64,000 bases of DNA from CBFHMJ01 sp965656875 (GCA_965656875.1 CBFHMJ010000033.1:124001-188000); one strand, 5' to 3'; counted from the stretch's first letter, positions 17,498-28,035 are shown. Notes: generated by a model from the letters alone, not told the origin. Numbers and translations: made by a program.

Positions 17498-19081
17498 CTA
17501 TTTGTATTGTGCATTTTGCCAGATCTGCATTTTTTCGACGATTTGGTCGATAGAGAAGCTGCCTGGGCGCTGTCTGGGTGGAAATTCCTTAAATGTTTGT
17601 AGCCATTGTGCTGAAACGGCTGCGCCCATGTACATGTAGGGCAAGTGTTCGACAAACCAGCGGTCATAACCACCTGCCTCGTGGTCAGCAATTTCGTAAG
17701 GGTCTTGTCTCAGGTTATACATCAGTGGCGCTCGTAGTTCTTCAAAGCCACACATCCATACCTGGATCCCATCACAGTCATTAACGGAGTACATGACTTT
17801 ATAGTCACCCACACGGATCGCGGAAATATCTCCGTTGTCAGTTCCATAGATAAAGAATGTGCGTGGCCAGTCAATGTTGTGAGCGGTATTCGCTTTACCT
17901 GTTTTTAAGGCAGGGAGCAGGTTGTATCCATCCAGGTGAACTTTGTATTTTTTTCCATTCAGCGTCTTGCCGCGTTTCAGATCGTTGACGATGGTTGTGT
18001 CGCCAGTGGCAGCGACAAATGTTGGCAACCAGTCATTTTGTGCAGCTACTTCATTCACCACTGAGCCTGCTGGAATGTGACCCGGATAACGAATCATAGC
18101 TGGAACCCGGAAAGCGCCTTCCCAACTGGAATTTTTCTCTCCTTTAAATCGAGATGTTCCTCCGTCAGGCCAGCTAAACTTCTCAGCGCCGTTATCTGTG
18201 GTGTAAGTCACTATGGTGTTATCGGCAATTTTCAGCTCATCCAGTTTGTTGAGCAGAACGCCGACCATGTTGTCGTGTTCAACCATGCCATCGCCGTAAA
18301 TACCGCCACCTTTTGATAAACCTTCTGATTCTGGTTTTAAGTGAGTCCAGATGTGCATGCGGGTCGAGTTATACCAGACAAAAAATGGCTTTTTCTGCGC
18401 ATGAGCTTTATCAATAAAGGCGAGCGCTGCGTCCAGAAATTCTTCATCAACGCTTTCCATCCGTTTTTTAGTCAACGGACCTGTATCTGAGATTTTGCCA
18501 TCGGCAAAGGAGTGAATGACACCCCTGGGACCAAACTGTTTTTTGAATTGAGAGGATTTGGGATAGTCAGGATGTTCTGGCTCTTCTTCTGCATTTAAGT
18601 GATATAAGTTGCCAAAAAATTCATCAAAACCGTGGTTTGTCGGCAGATGTTCGTCCAGGTCTCCGAGGTGATTCTTACCAAACTGACCGGTCATATATCC
18701 TTTGGCCTTTAGAATCGTGGCGATTGTCGGATCTTCGGATTTCATGCCTTGTTTTGCGCCGGGCATGCCGACTTTTGTCAGACCGGTCCGGATAGGGTGT
18801 TGTCCGGTGATGAAAGCTGAGCGTCCGGCCGTGCAGGAATTCTCACCATAAAAGTCAGTAAACAATGCTCCTTCGTTAGCGATCCGGTCAATATTCGGCG
18901 TCCAGTGTCCGGCCTGGCCTCGTGAATAGGCACTGACGTTATCAATGCCGATATCATCTCCCCAGATCGCCAGAATATTGGGTTTACTTTTATTAGTTGT
19001 TGCGTGACTAAGATTGACTGTTAATGCCAGAGTACCCAGCAATACTACGTTAAACAGTGACTTACATGTCTTTCTCTTCAT
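17498..19081 (-). CDS. Secreted arylsulfatase (type I, formylglycine-dependent)
   Basis: This 527-residue enzyme is an alkaline-phosphatase-superfamily sulfatase that hydrolyses organic sulfate esters in the periplasm or outside. I start it at 19081 (MKRKTC), preceded by GAGGCG; the open frame runs 12 codons further without support. After a signal peptide, the metal-site motif WGDDIGIDN occurs near residue 40, and the sulfatase signature CTAGRSAFITG carries Cys83, the residue normally converted to formylglycine. Further motifs are GKNHLGD and TDNGAEKF. A SUMF1-domain gene is 9 kb away in the divergent operon but lacks the expected catalytic cysteines, so who activates this enzyme is open. Confidence 0.93.
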   Translation of the reverse strand: MKRKTCKSLFNVVLLGTLALTVNLSHATTNKSKPNILAIWGDDIGIDNVSAYSRGQAGHWTPNIDRIANEGALFTDFYGENSCTAGRSAFITGQHPIRTGLTKVGMPGAKQGMKSEDPTIATILKAKGYMTGQFGKNHLGDLDEHLPTNHGFDEFFGNLYHLNAEEEPEHPDYPKSSQFKKQFGPRGVIHSFADGKISDTGPLTKKRMESVDEEFLDAALAFIDKAHAQKKPFFVWYNSTRMHIWTHLKPESEGLSKGGGIYGDGMVEHDNMVGVLLNKLDELKIADNTIVTYTTDNGAEKFSWPDGGTSRFKGEKNSSWEGAFRVPAMIRYPGHIPAGSVVNEVAAQNDWLPTFVAATGDTTIVNDLKRGKTLNGKKYKVHLDGYNLLPALKTGKANTAHNIDWPRTFFIYGTDNGDISAIRVGDYKVMYSVNDCDGIQVWMCGFEELRAPLMYNLRQDPYEIADHEAGGYDRWFVEHLPYMYMGAAVSAQWLQTFKEFPPRQRPGSFSIDQIVEKMQIWQNAQYK

Positions 19082-19404
19082 ATTTCGCCTCTTTTTGTTC
19101 GAGAACTGTTGGAGCATCTATATCGTTAATGGTCGAAGCCAGTCGCTTACGAAAAAACTACAAAAAATATCGTTTCAAAACGTTCACTAATAAAAAGTAG
19201 TCTAGAATTGAGAAAAGTGTACCAAAGTTAAAAATTATTAAATTTCAATAAAACACATATAAAACAGGTGTTTATTTGATTTTTTGGTTGTTGTTAAGGC
19301 GATTAATGTTGTAGACGCTGATATCAAAATACCCGGGCGTGAAGTGACGATATTTACAAAATCAATGCGCTTATTTGATGAAAAGGGAATACTAAGGTGA
19401 TCTC
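19082..19404. other. Divergent promoter region, sulfatase / MoxR operon
   Basis: This 323-bp AT-rich gap must hold the promoters of both the sulfatase and the MoxR operon. No ORF, and no operator that I can name, was seen. Confidence 0.5.
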
Positions 19405-20388
19405 ATGACGAACAACGATACAGTCTCGCAGCAACAAATTGCCCTGTTACTCGAACAGGTCAGCCATTCGGTTATTGGTCAGGAACATGTCGTAAAAGCA
19501 ATGATCATCGGTTTACTTGCTGGTGGGCATATTCTTCTGGAAGGACTTCCCGGAACCGCTAAAACGCGATCGATTAAATCACTCTCCTCAACATTACAAA
19601 CCAGTTTTGGACGTATTCAGTTTACGCCTGATTTATTGCCGTCTGACGTGACTGGTACCGATGTCTATCAGGAAGTCGGTGGGAAACCAAATCTGGTATT
19701 TCAGCCGGGTCCGGTATTCAATTCCATCGTTCTGGCCGATGAAATAAACCGTGCGCCTGCAAAAGTACAGGCAGCGTTGCTGGAGGCGATGGCGGAGGGT
19801 ACGTTAACGGTTGGTGGTAAAACTCACCAATTGCCAGAAGTTTTTATGGTGCTGGCGACACAAAATCCCATCGAACAGGAGGGAACCTATCCGTTACCGG
19901 AAGCACAGATGGACCGTTTTTTAATGAAAGTTGACGTAGATTATCCGGATTTTGACAGCGAATTGTCGATTATTCGTTTAGTACGTGGCGAAGAAAATAC
20001 CACAGGATTTACAGCGCCACAGCCAGTCGATGTTGACCATATACTGAATGGCCGGGCCGCGATTAAAGCGATAACCATTTCCGATATGGTTGAGCGTTAT
20101 ATCGTTTCGTTAGTCATGGCGACCCGAGCACCTGACCGATATCCAGAATCAAAACTGGCACAATGGTTAACTGTCGGTGCAAGCCCTCGGGCATCTATCG
20201 GCCTTGATAAATGCGCCAGAGCTCATGCGTGGCTTTCCGGTCGTGATTTTGTTGATCCTGATGATGTACGGGCCGTGGCACATCAGGTACTTGGTCATCG
20301 TCTTATGCTGACATTCGATGCGATAGCTGACGGCATCACACCGACTCAGGTCGTTAATGAATTGCTTGATTATGTTCTGGTAGGTTAG
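19405..20388 (+). CDS. MoxR-family AAA+ ATPase
   Basis: This 327-residue cytoplasmic ATPase has Walker A (GLPGTAKT, about 52-59), Walker B (VLADEIN), sensor 1 (ATQNP) and the MoxR-typical PEAQMDRF. MoxR proteins act as chaperones that remodel or activate partner proteins through VWA-domain adaptors. AAGGTGATC precedes the start. It is the first gene of a run of eight same-strand genes with gaps of at most 10 bp or short overlaps, ending at 28842. Confidence 0.95.
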   Translation: MTNNDTVSQQQIALLLEQVSHSVIGQEHVVKAMIIGLLAGGHILLEGLPGTAKTRSIKSLSSTLQTSFGRIQFTPDLLPSDVTGTDVYQEVGGKPNLVFQPGPVFNSIVLADEINRAPAKVQAALLEAMAEGTLTVGGKTHQLPEVFMVLATQNPIEQEGTYPLPEAQMDRFLMKVDVDYPDFDSELSIIRLVRGEENTTGFTAPQPVDVDHILNGRAAIKAITISDMVERYIVSLVMATRAPDRYPESKLAQWLTVGASPRASIGLDKCARAHAWLSGRDFVDPDDVRAVAHQVLGHRLMLTFDAIADGITPTQVVNELLDYVLVG

Positions 20389-20395
20389 CCAGGCT

Positions 20396-21361
20396 ATGCA
20401 ACTGAAAAACCGGGTATATTCAACGACCGAACCCACAGATTCGAGAATCACTGTATCGTTTAAACGTCTGTTTGGCTTACAAAGTCTTGCAACAGGGTTT
20501 AGTTTTGCATCGACCAATAATGCAGGCACTGTGATGGCCGGTCGGCATCAGTCAAAATTTCGTGGTCGGGGTATGAATTTTGAAGAGTTGCGAAATTATC
20601 AGAAGGGCGATGATATTCGAACGCTCGACTGGCGGGTGACGTTGCGCACCGGAAAACCCCACGTTCGAGCCTACACGGAGGAAAAAGATCATCAGATTGT
20701 GTTGTGTATCGATCTGCGAAAAAATCTGTTTTTTTCATCAGTCGATACCATGAAGTCGGTAGTGGTTGCCGAAATAGCAGCCCTGTGTATCTGGCGAGTA
20801 CTGAATGATAACGACAGGATTGGTGCATTGGTTTTAACCGATGACCATCAGTTCTGGTTTAAACCCCAACGTAGTCAGTATCAGGCGATAAAAATACTCC
20901 GTGTACTGGCGAAACAAACCCACTTGCTGGCATCCGCCGAGAGTTTACATTCCAGTGATGGCAGCAGCCATTCCCTTGCCGATTTTTCTAAACAGTTATT
21001 GCGTAACAGCAGCAAAAATGCGGTCTATATCTTTATCAGCGATTTTCTGGATTTTGATCAAAAGGCGCTGTCTGCATTTAAAAAGTTGAAAGTACATAAC
21101 AATATTCTACCGGTTGTGGTGAATGATCCGCTGGACCGTAGTTTGTCAAGTCAGAAAGAGCTGGTTATTACGGATGGTAAGTGGCAGTTGAAGTTTTCAG
21201 ACACTGATGACCAATTGAATGAACGCTATGAAGAATTGTTTGAACAGCGTTATCAGTCGATTTTAAAAACACTGAGATCTCAGGATTTTCCGATTCTGAC
21301 TTTAAGCACGGATGGTCAACATATCAGTCAGTTTCGCCGATATCTGGGGGCGGGACAATGA
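20396..21361 (+). CDS. DUF58 domain protein
   Basis: This 321-residue protein contains the DUF58 signature FRGRGMNFEELRNYQKGDD followed by a VWA-like fold in the C-terminal two thirds (LCIDLRKNLFFSS, YIFISDFLDF). DUF58 proteins are standard partners of MoxR in Bat-type operons. No signal peptide or clear transmembrane helix is present, so it is likely cytoplasmic or peripheral. It starts 8 bp after moxR and overlaps the next gene by 4 bp. Confidence 0.92.
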   Translation: MQLKNRVYSTTEPTDSRITVSFKRLFGLQSLATGFSFASTNNAGTVMAGRHQSKFRGRGMNFEELRNYQKGDDIRTLDWRVTLRTGKPHVRAYTEEKDHQIVLCIDLRKNLFFSSVDTMKSVVVAEIAALCIWRVLNDNDRIGALVLTDDHQFWFKPQRSQYQAIKILRVLAKQTHLLASAESLHSSDGSSHSLADFSKQLLRNSSKNAVYIFISDFLDFDQKALSAFKKLKVHNNILPVVVNDPLDRSLSSQKELVITDGKWQLKFSDTDDQLNERYEELFEQRYQSILKTLRSQDFPILTLSTDGQHISQFRRYLGAGQ

Positions 21362-21882
21362 CGCAAAACGTCGGTAGCTACTTGTTGCGAGATTTACACG
21401 ATCCGGCGTTACCCGAGGCGATTAGCTGGTTGCCACAAACCATCGGTTGGCAATTTATTGCTATTGTACTCACCGGCTTGTTCGTTCGTTACTGCTATAT
21501 TGCGATGCGTAACTACTGGCAAAATCGCTATCGACGGGAAGCAATACAGGCGTTGCAACAACTCGATTTGTCTGATCCCTCAGTCGCCGTCAATCGTATG
21601 TTAACTATCACCAATGTCGTGATTCGTTACGCATTTCCGGGTAAACAATATGCAAAAGCCCGTTCATCCGACAATACCGTTCAACTTAGCCATTTTTTAG
21701 TGATGACCACTCAACACCCCATGAATGAAACGCTGTTAAAGGAATGGTTTAGTGCCTTATTGCATCCAGAACAAGCAACTCAATGGACGTCCACAAAGGC
21801 CCTGAAATTACAGCAGGAGCTAGCGTGTTGGTTTGCTACTCATGACACAACAGGCGGTGAGGGTACACATGGCAAGCATTGA
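21358..21882 (+). CDS. DUF4381 single-span membrane protein
   Basis: This 174-residue protein has the DUF4381 pattern: an N-terminal LLRDLHDPALPEAISWLPQT, one transmembrane helix at about 32-50 and a basic cytoplasmic domain. It is a usual member of MoxR/VWA operons, where it is thought to help assemble the membrane complex. It overlaps the preceding gene by 4 bp and the next by 14 bp, implying translational coupling. Confidence 0.88.
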   Translation: MTQNVGSYLLRDLHDPALPEAISWLPQTIGWQFIAIVLTGLFVRYCYIAMRNYWQNRYRREAIQALQQLDLSDPSVAVNRMLTITNVVIRYAFPGKQYAKARSSDNTVQLSHFLVMTTQHPMNETLLKEWFSALLHPEQATQWTSTKALKLQQELACWFATHDTTGGEGTHGKH

Positions 21883-22873
21883 GTTTGTTCATCCTGGATG
21901 GTTTTTGTTACTTCCTTTGCCCTATGTGATCTACCGATTTTTTCCGGAATACAAAACCCGACAAACGGCGATCAAAGCGCCATTTTTTCATCAGATTCAG
22001 TCGCTGGTGGATGTTGAACCAACGAAGGGGGCGCAGACACTAACCCCCGCAGTCTGGCAGCGGGCCTTTCTGTTGCTCTCCTGGATAGCGCTGGTCTCTG
22101 CACTGGCTAAACCATTATGGCTGGGTCCAGTCGAAACACGAGAGGTTTCTGGCCGGGATATCATGATCGTGGTTGATTTGTCCGGTTCGATGGAAACTGC
22201 CGATTTTGTGGTATCCCAACAGAAGTCAGTCCGGCGAATAGATGCCTTAAAGCAAGTGCTGATTGAATTGAGTAATCAACGGGAAAATGATCGGCTGGGC
22301 TTAATTCTGTTTGGTGATTCAGCATACATCCAGGCGCCATTCACAGCAGATATTCCTGCGTGGCAGCGATTACTGCAACAAACGGATGTCGGCATGGCGG
22401 GTCAGAGTACCAACCTGGGTGATGCGATTGGTTTGGCAATAAAATCACTGACTGAGGTGAAAGACGCAGATAAGGAAAAAGTCGCGATTATTTTTACGGA
22501 TGGAAACGATACCGGAAGTCTGGTGCCACCGATTGACGCTGCGAAGGTAGCAAAGGCGAGGGGAATCACCTTGTATGTCGTCGCGATGGGTGATCCGGAA
22601 ACAATTGGCGAAAACGCGCTGGACATGGAGACCATCGATATGGTGGCGAGTATGACGGGGGGTCAGTCATTCATTGCGTTGTCACCGCAAGACCTTGAGC
22701 AGGTAAATACTGAAATTCAGGCACTGGAACAAACCCTGTACTCCAGTAAGCAGTACCAACCGAAAGTGAGTTTACATTATGTGCCGGTAGCGTTTGTTTT
22801 GTTGCTGTATTTAACTGCATTTTCGGTGTCCTTGTATCGTTCCTCGGTCAGAGCGGCGAGGGCTGAGCCATGA
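21869..22873 (+). CDS. BatA-like VWA-domain membrane protein
   Basis: This 334-residue protein has an N-terminal membrane helix region, a VWA domain with an intact MIDAS motif (VDLSGSM at about 105-112, later GQSTNLGD and FTDGNDTG), and a C-terminal helix. It anchors a metal-dependent protein-interaction domain outside the inner membrane. I start at 21869, where GGTGAGGGT precedes the ATG; an upstream in-frame ATG is less likely. It overlaps its neighbours on both sides. Confidence 0.92.
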   Translation: MASIEFVHPGWFLLLPLPYVIYRFFPEYKTRQTAIKAPFFHQIQSLVDVEPTKGAQTLTPAVWQRAFLLLSWIALVSALAKPLWLGPVETREVSGRDIMIVVDLSGSMETADFVVSQQKSVRRIDALKQVLIELSNQRENDRLGLILFGDSAYIQAPFTADIPAWQRLLQQTDVGMAGQSTNLGDAIGLAIKSLTEVKDADKEKVAIIFTDGNDTGSLVPPIDAAKVAKARGITLYVVAMGDPETIGENALDMETIDMVASMTGGQSFIALSPQDLEQVNTEIQALEQTLYSSKQYQPKVSLHYVPVAFVLLLYLTAFSVSLYRSSVRAARAEP

Positions 22874-24468
22874 TGGAAGTGTTCTGGAGTCAGTTTCATT
22901 TTATGCGCCCCCTTTGGTTATTGGTGGCAATTCCGGCGATTGTATTGCTGATCATCCGATACCGACGAGAACAAACTTCACCATGGCAAGATTCTTTGCC
23001 TGCCCACTTATCGAAAGCCTTGTCGGTTGGTGAGTCAGGCTGGCAACGACAACTTCCTCTTCGATTACTGACGGTTTTGTTTGCGATCTTCATCATTATT
23101 GCGGCTGGTCCCACCTGGCAACGACAACCATCGCCATTTGGTGAGGATAAGGCGCCATTGTTGATCGTGTTAGATGTCTCAGACTCCATGCAACAAACGG
23201 ACGTTCAGCCTAATCGGCTTGAACGTAGTAAACAAAAGATTCTGGATATTTTATCCATCAGAAATGGCGGTTCGACCGGGTTAATTGTCTATGCTGGCAG
23301 TGCGCATGTTGCTATGCCGTTGACTGAAGATAAAGCGGTGTTTGAGCCATTGTTGAACGCGATTTCACTCAAAATAATGCCCAGAGCAGGAAAGTTCGCG
23401 GAATACAGTATTGATGTGATTGAACAGGAGTTTTCGACTCAGCCTCAGGTGGGGACGGTACTGCTAATTACGGATGGCTTATCGGCAAACACCATCCCGG
23501 TATTCGACGATTATTTTTCATTAACAAGCCATCAGTTACTGGTGCTCGCAGTAGGAAATGAGCAGGCGACGAGTGAAATACCTGCTGATTTTGCCGGGCT
23601 GTCTCGTTTGGCCGCTGTGGCTGATGGTGAAATGATCATGATGACGGTGGATGAAGATGATGTGGAAACCATTGTATCTCGTGTTAATCGCCACATGATG
23701 CTTAATGTTGAGACTGCGATGCCCTGGCAGGACATGGGGTATGGCCTGGTTTTTGTCATCACAGGCTGTTTTTTATTGTGGTTTAGAAAGGGATGGCTGG
23801 TGCAATGGTGTTTTATATTAAGCCTGACGTCTGGTTTACTGGCGCCGATGCCCGTCAGTGCAACAACCTGGTCGTTTATCGACTTATGGCTGACAAAAGA
23901 TCAACAAGGCTATTGGCATTTTCAACAGCAGGACTATCTAAAGGCTGCCGAAGATTTTATTAATCCATTATGGAAAGCGACAGCCTATTACCACGCAAAA
24001 GAATATGCCAAAGCGCACAGTTATTTTATGCGTGAAGATAGTGTGTATGCACGTATGGGGGCTGCAAATTCACTGGCTTATCAACGAGAATTCGTTGCTG
24101 CCAGAAACCTCTACCGGGACATCGTAGCAGAGGAACCGGATTATCCGAACGCCAGACATAACCTGGCAGTACTTCAAAAACTGATTGATGAAATCAATCA
24201 GATGAGTGCAAGTCAAAACACGGAGAATGACGCCAGTAAAGAACTGGGTGATGCGCCACTCACTTCTGATGGAGCGGAGCAATTAACAACATCAGAACTT
24301 ATGGTCAGTGAGACACTATCAGCAGAACAGCTGCTCCAGGATGACGCTCTGAACGATAAGTGGATGAAGCGGGTGCAGTCAGATCCAGCCAGATTTCTGC
24401 GTAGTAAATTTGAAATCCAGTTACAACAACGCAAATACCAGGAAAAACGGCGGGAACAACAACCATGA
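22870..24468 (+). CDS. BatB/BatC-like VWA and TPR membrane protein
   Basis: This 532-residue protein fuses a BatB-type VWA domain (LDVSDSM, about 97-103; the SDS form of the MIDAS) with a second membrane segment near 290-320 and a TPR-containing C-terminal part (AYYHAKEYAKAHSYF, ARHNLAVLQKL), then a low-complexity acidic tail. In many bacteria these are separate genes (BatB and BatC). It overlaps the preceding and following genes by 4 bp. Confidence 0.9.
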   Translation: MMEVFWSQFHFMRPLWLLVAIPAIVLLIIRYRREQTSPWQDSLPAHLSKALSVGESGWQRQLPLRLLTVLFAIFIIIAAGPTWQRQPSPFGEDKAPLLIVLDVSDSMQQTDVQPNRLERSKQKILDILSIRNGGSTGLIVYAGSAHVAMPLTEDKAVFEPLLNAISLKIMPRAGKFAEYSIDVIEQEFSTQPQVGTVLLITDGLSANTIPVFDDYFSLTSHQLLVLAVGNEQATSEIPADFAGLSRLAAVADGEMIMMTVDEDDVETIVSRVNRHMMLNVETAMPWQDMGYGLVFVITGCFLLWFRKGWLVQWCFILSLTSGLLAPMPVSATTWSFIDLWLTKDQQGYWHFQQQDYLKAAEDFINPLWKATAYYHAKEYAKAHSYFMREDSVYARMGAANSLAYQREFVAARNLYRDIVAEEPDYPNARHNLAVLQKLIDEINQMSASQNTENDASKELGDAPLTSDGAEQLTTSELMVSETLSAEQLLQDDALNDKWMKRVQSDPARFLRSKFEIQLQQRKYQEKRREQQP

Positions 24469-25751
24469 AAATCTTGTTGTTAACCTTGTGGCTTTTACTG
24501 AGCTTCGACACCGTAGGACAAACCCTGCAACAACTTCAACAGCAGGGAAATATTGATATCAAGAGCTGGCTGGAACCTGCGAAAAATATAGCGACCAGGC
24601 AACAGGTGTTATTGATTATCGATATCGGAACCGATACCTGGTTTAGCGGAGGTACGAGTATCGGGCGGATTGATGTTGAGAATCTGTTGGCCATTCAACG
24701 TAATAAACTGGCGACTAATTATTCAGAGCGGCAATCTGGCGTGACTCGCGCACGGCAACGTTGGGAAATCACCCTGTATCCACTGGCATCCGGCCAGTTT
24801 TTGATTCCGCCTGTGGCGGTGAAGGTAGCGGTTGCGGCTAAGGGAAGAACAACAGTATCTGGCTCCTTGCTGACGAAACCGCTGTCGTTTAGTGCGTCAT
24901 TACCGGCGGCTGTGTTAACGCCTGATCGTCCCTGGTTTGTCGCGAGCAACAGCACCGTTAGTCAAACCTGGAATACAGAGCCAGCACAACCATTGAAGGT
25001 AGGCGATGCTGTGGTCAGGGAAATTACCATTAACGCCAGTGATACGATATCTGCGTTGTTACCTGAGTTTGATGGTGTGGCGGAACAATCTGACAGTGGG
25101 CGCTATTACCTTGCACCCGCATTATTAGCAGACACTCAGCCACGGGGTGATTATCAAGCTTCCAGACAGCAGAAAATCACGTTTATCGTGCAGCAGCCCG
25201 GAACGTATTCTGCCCCGGATATCACTATTTTCTGGTGGAATACCACGACTCAACAACTCGACACGGTTCAATTACCTGGACAGCAATTCAGTGTTACGCA
25301 TACGCCACTCTCGTGGTTAACGTATCATGCTGTTGAGCTGGTGGTAGCGCTGTTAATCGGTGTGTTGTTAATCGTGCTTATTGTCAAAGCAAGACGATAT
25401 TATGCAGCGCATCCACTGCCGGCGATCATCCTGTTTTTAAAGGCGCTCTCCAGCGGGAACTCTGCAAGGGCTCGGCAGTTGATCTACCGTCGCTTACGAC
25501 ATCGCACCAGGCAGTTAACCGTAACGGGTTATCTGCAACAGCAAAAAAAGTCGGATGATTTGATTGCTGGTTGGCAGTCGCCCTGGCAAGGAAGTGATAC
25601 ATCTGAACAATCCACTAAACAACCTGCATTTTTTAAAATCTGGACTAAGATTACCCATAAACGTACCGGGTTTGGTTTTATTAAGCCCGCGCTTCCTGAG
25701 CTTCAACAGCATCAGTCACAAGCTGATATATCATCATTCAAGAAAAAATAG
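24465..25751 (+). CDS. BatD-like (oxygen tolerance) membrane protein
   Basis: This 428-residue protein has a signal peptide, beta-sandwich repeats typical of BatD, and a transmembrane helix at about 287-310 (VELVVALLIGVLLIVLIV) with a cytoplasmic basic tail. BatD is the Ig-like periplasmic partner of the BatA/B VWA proteins. The name aerotolerance comes from Bacteroides; the molecular role here is inferred to be complex assembly at the membrane. Confidence 0.88.
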   Translation: MKILLLTLWLLLSFDTVGQTLQQLQQQGNIDIKSWLEPAKNIATRQQVLLIIDIGTDTWFSGGTSIGRIDVENLLAIQRNKLATNYSERQSGVTRARQRWEITLYPLASGQFLIPPVAVKVAVAAKGRTTVSGSLLTKPLSFSASLPAAVLTPDRPWFVASNSTVSQTWNTEPAQPLKVGDAVVREITINASDTISALLPEFDGVAEQSDSGRYYLAPALLADTQPRGDYQASRQQKITFIVQQPGTYSAPDITIFWWNTTTQQLDTVQLPGQQFSVTHTPLSWLTYHAVELVVALLIGVLLIVLIVKARRYYAAHPLPAIILFLKALSSGNSARARQLIYRRLRHRTRQLTVTGYLQQQKKSDDLIAGWQSPWQGSDTSEQSTKQPAFFKIWTKITHKRTGFGFIKPALPELQQHQSQADISSFKKK

Positions 25752-25760
25752 AAAAATCGG

Positions 25761-28031
25761 ATGAGAATAACTAACGGTTCTATGGTCACGATAGCGATAT
25801 CGTTATTCCTGATGTTTACGAGCTTTGCCTGGGCTAACGACGGTTATGTTGGTGCTAAGGCTTGCGCATCCTGTCACCAGGAACAGTTTAAACGGTGGCA
25901 AGGTTCCCATCATGATATGGCAATGCGTCATGCGAATGTGGAAAGTGTGTCAGGAAACTTTGATGATCAAACGGTGGTATTTAAAGGGGAAAAATATCGG
26001 TTTTTTCGTCGGGATGGCGGTTACTGGGTCAATATAAAAGATGCTGATGGCAAGTTTCAGGATTATGAGATTCGCTATACCTTTGGCATTGAACCGCTGC
26101 AACAGTATATGACTGAGTTTCCAGACGGTCGCATTCAGTTAATTCCATTTGCCTGGGATGCCAGGCCGGAAGCAGCTGGTGGGCAGCGTTGGTTTCATCT
26201 GTACCCGGACTTTACGGATAACACTGATGCGTTCTTCTGGACGAATACGGGCCAGAATTGGAACACCATGTGTGCTGATTGCCATTCGACTAATATCAAC
26301 AAGGGATATGATTCAACGACTGACCGCTACAACACCACATGGAGTGAAATCAATGTTGCTTGTGAGGCTTGTCACGGCCCGGGGCAAAAGCACCTTGAAT
26401 GGGCTGGCGGCTCGGAACAAGCTGGCGATAAAAGGGGGTTTGACCGGGTACTTAAAAAAGCAGTCGATGAATGGATTTTACCGATAGATGGCGGAACATT
26501 TCAGCCAGCTCAAATCAATGATTCCCAGCAAGTATTGGTATGTGCGCAATGTCACAGCCGACATACACAAATCAGTGACGCAGATCCTTTATCGACCAAT
26601 GAACTGGGCGACCGGTACTTGCTGAATCTGATCGAATCTCGTCTGTATCGTGCTGATGGGCAGGTGTACGACGAAAATTATGTCTACGGATCATTTTTAC
26701 AATCGAAAATGGCGGCCCGTGGTGTGGTGTGTAGTAATTGTCACGATCCACATAGCGCCAGACTAACCGTGCCAAAAGAACAAGTGTGTTTGCAATGTCA
26801 TCAGTCAGACCGCTATAACACGCCAGATCATCATAAGCATCCAGTTACCAGTGCCGGGGCGCAATGCGTGAATTGCCACATGCCGGAAACGACCTACATG
26901 CAAATTGACGCACGACGGGACCATCGCTGGCATACTCCCAATCCTGAACTGGAACAGCACATTAATTCCACTGAAGTATGCAGTGGCTGCCACGCTAATC
27001 AGTCACAAGACTGGATCATCGATAAAAAACAACAATGGTTTGGTCAAAGTACGCTCGACGATCATGGTTTTGCCCCAATTTTTTACGCGTCAGATGTAGG
27101 TTACAGGAATCTGGGTGAGCAACTGTCTCATATTGCTCAGAACTATCAGTACAGCAATATTATTCGGGCATCTGCACTGATGCGGCTGGAAAATCATGCT
27201 GGAACAAATGCGTTGATCGCTATCGCTCGTTCAGTCAGACATGAAGACAGCAACGTTCGCCGTGGCGCGGTGTATGGCGCAAGAGGATTACCGCCAGAGC
27301 AACAGTGGGAGACAATCGCCAGTTTGCTAAAGGATAAGGTATTGGCGGTTCGTATAGAGGCTGCTGGATTGTTAGTCAGGCAGTGGTCAGGGTTAACGCC
27401 TGAACAACGAGATTTATTATTACCTGCACTCGACGACTATAAAACTGTGCAACATTTTAATGCTGATCGCGCCGCTTCGCATGTCAATCTCGGTAATGTG
27501 GCGTTGTATCAGGGTAAACCAGATATTGCAGAAAAGGCATTTTTGCAGGGTATTAAGGTGGAGCCTTATTTTGCTGCCAGCTATTTAAATCTTGCAGAAC
27601 TGTATCGTCGCCAGCAACAAGCTGAAAAAAACCGTGCTGTGTTACAGGCGGGTTTGGTAGCTCAACCGGATGATGGTGATATCCCGTTTGTTCTCGGTCT
27701 GGCCTGGATCAGAACAAAAGCGACGAAAAAGGCGATTCCGTTATTAAAACGGGCGACCGTGTTAGCGCCGAATAATGGTTACTATAAATATGTTTATGCG
27801 ATTGCTATTGAAAAAGACTCCCCACTTTCTGCCATGAATGCGATGAAAGCGGCCTGGCAGGTAGAGAAAGATCCCCGCTATTACTACAGCTTGTGTGAAA
27901 TGACGTTAAAGCATCAAATCACAGCCGCAACTCAGTGTTTAAAAGCGCTGAAGCCGCTTATCCCGCCTGATGATTTCAATCAGCTGCTAAAAAAGTATTC
28001 ATTCAATTCCGCTAAGCTCAGATCGAGGTAA
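25761..28031 (+). CDS. Octaheme c-type cytochrome with HEAT and TPR repeats
   Basis: This 756-residue exported protein carries eight CxxCH heme-binding motifs: CASCH, CADCH, CEACH, CAQCH, CSNCH, CLQCH, CVNCH and CSGCH, all within about residues 35-415. After them come a HEAT-like stretch (VRHEDSNVRRGAVYGARG) and several TPRs to the end. A signal peptide precedes the first heme. It belongs to the cytochrome c554/NrfA-like multiheme group that handles electrons in the periplasm; the TPR part suggests docking to a partner protein. Located 9 bp after batD and 4 bp before a SUMF1-domain gene, it is probably part of the same functional unit. Substrate unknown. Confidence 0.9.
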   Translation: MRITNGSMVTIAISLFLMFTSFAWANDGYVGAKACASCHQEQFKRWQGSHHDMAMRHANVESVSGNFDDQTVVFKGEKYRFFRRDGGYWVNIKDADGKFQDYEIRYTFGIEPLQQYMTEFPDGRIQLIPFAWDARPEAAGGQRWFHLYPDFTDNTDAFFWTNTGQNWNTMCADCHSTNINKGYDSTTDRYNTTWSEINVACEACHGPGQKHLEWAGGSEQAGDKRGFDRVLKKAVDEWILPIDGGTFQPAQINDSQQVLVCAQCHSRHTQISDADPLSTNELGDRYLLNLIESRLYRADGQVYDENYVYGSFLQSKMAARGVVCSNCHDPHSARLTVPKEQVCLQCHQSDRYNTPDHHKHPVTSAGAQCVNCHMPETTYMQIDARRDHRWHTPNPELEQHINSTEVCSGCHANQSQDWIIDKKQQWFGQSTLDDHGFAPIFYASDVGYRNLGEQLSHIAQNYQYSNIIRASALMRLENHAGTNALIAIARSVRHEDSNVRRGAVYGARGLPPEQQWETIASLLKDKVLAVRIEAAGLLVRQWSGLTPEQRDLLLPALDDYKTVQHFNADRAASHVNLGNVALYQGKPDIAEKAFLQGIKVEPYFAASYLNLAELYRRQQQAEKNRAVLQAGLVAQPDDGDIPFVLGLAWIRTKATKKAIPLLKRATVLAPNNGYYKYVYAIAIEKDSPLSAMNAMKAAWQVEKDPRYYYSLCEMTLKHQITAATQCLKALKPLIPPDDFNQLLKKYSFNSAKLRSR

Positions 28032-28035
28032 TGGT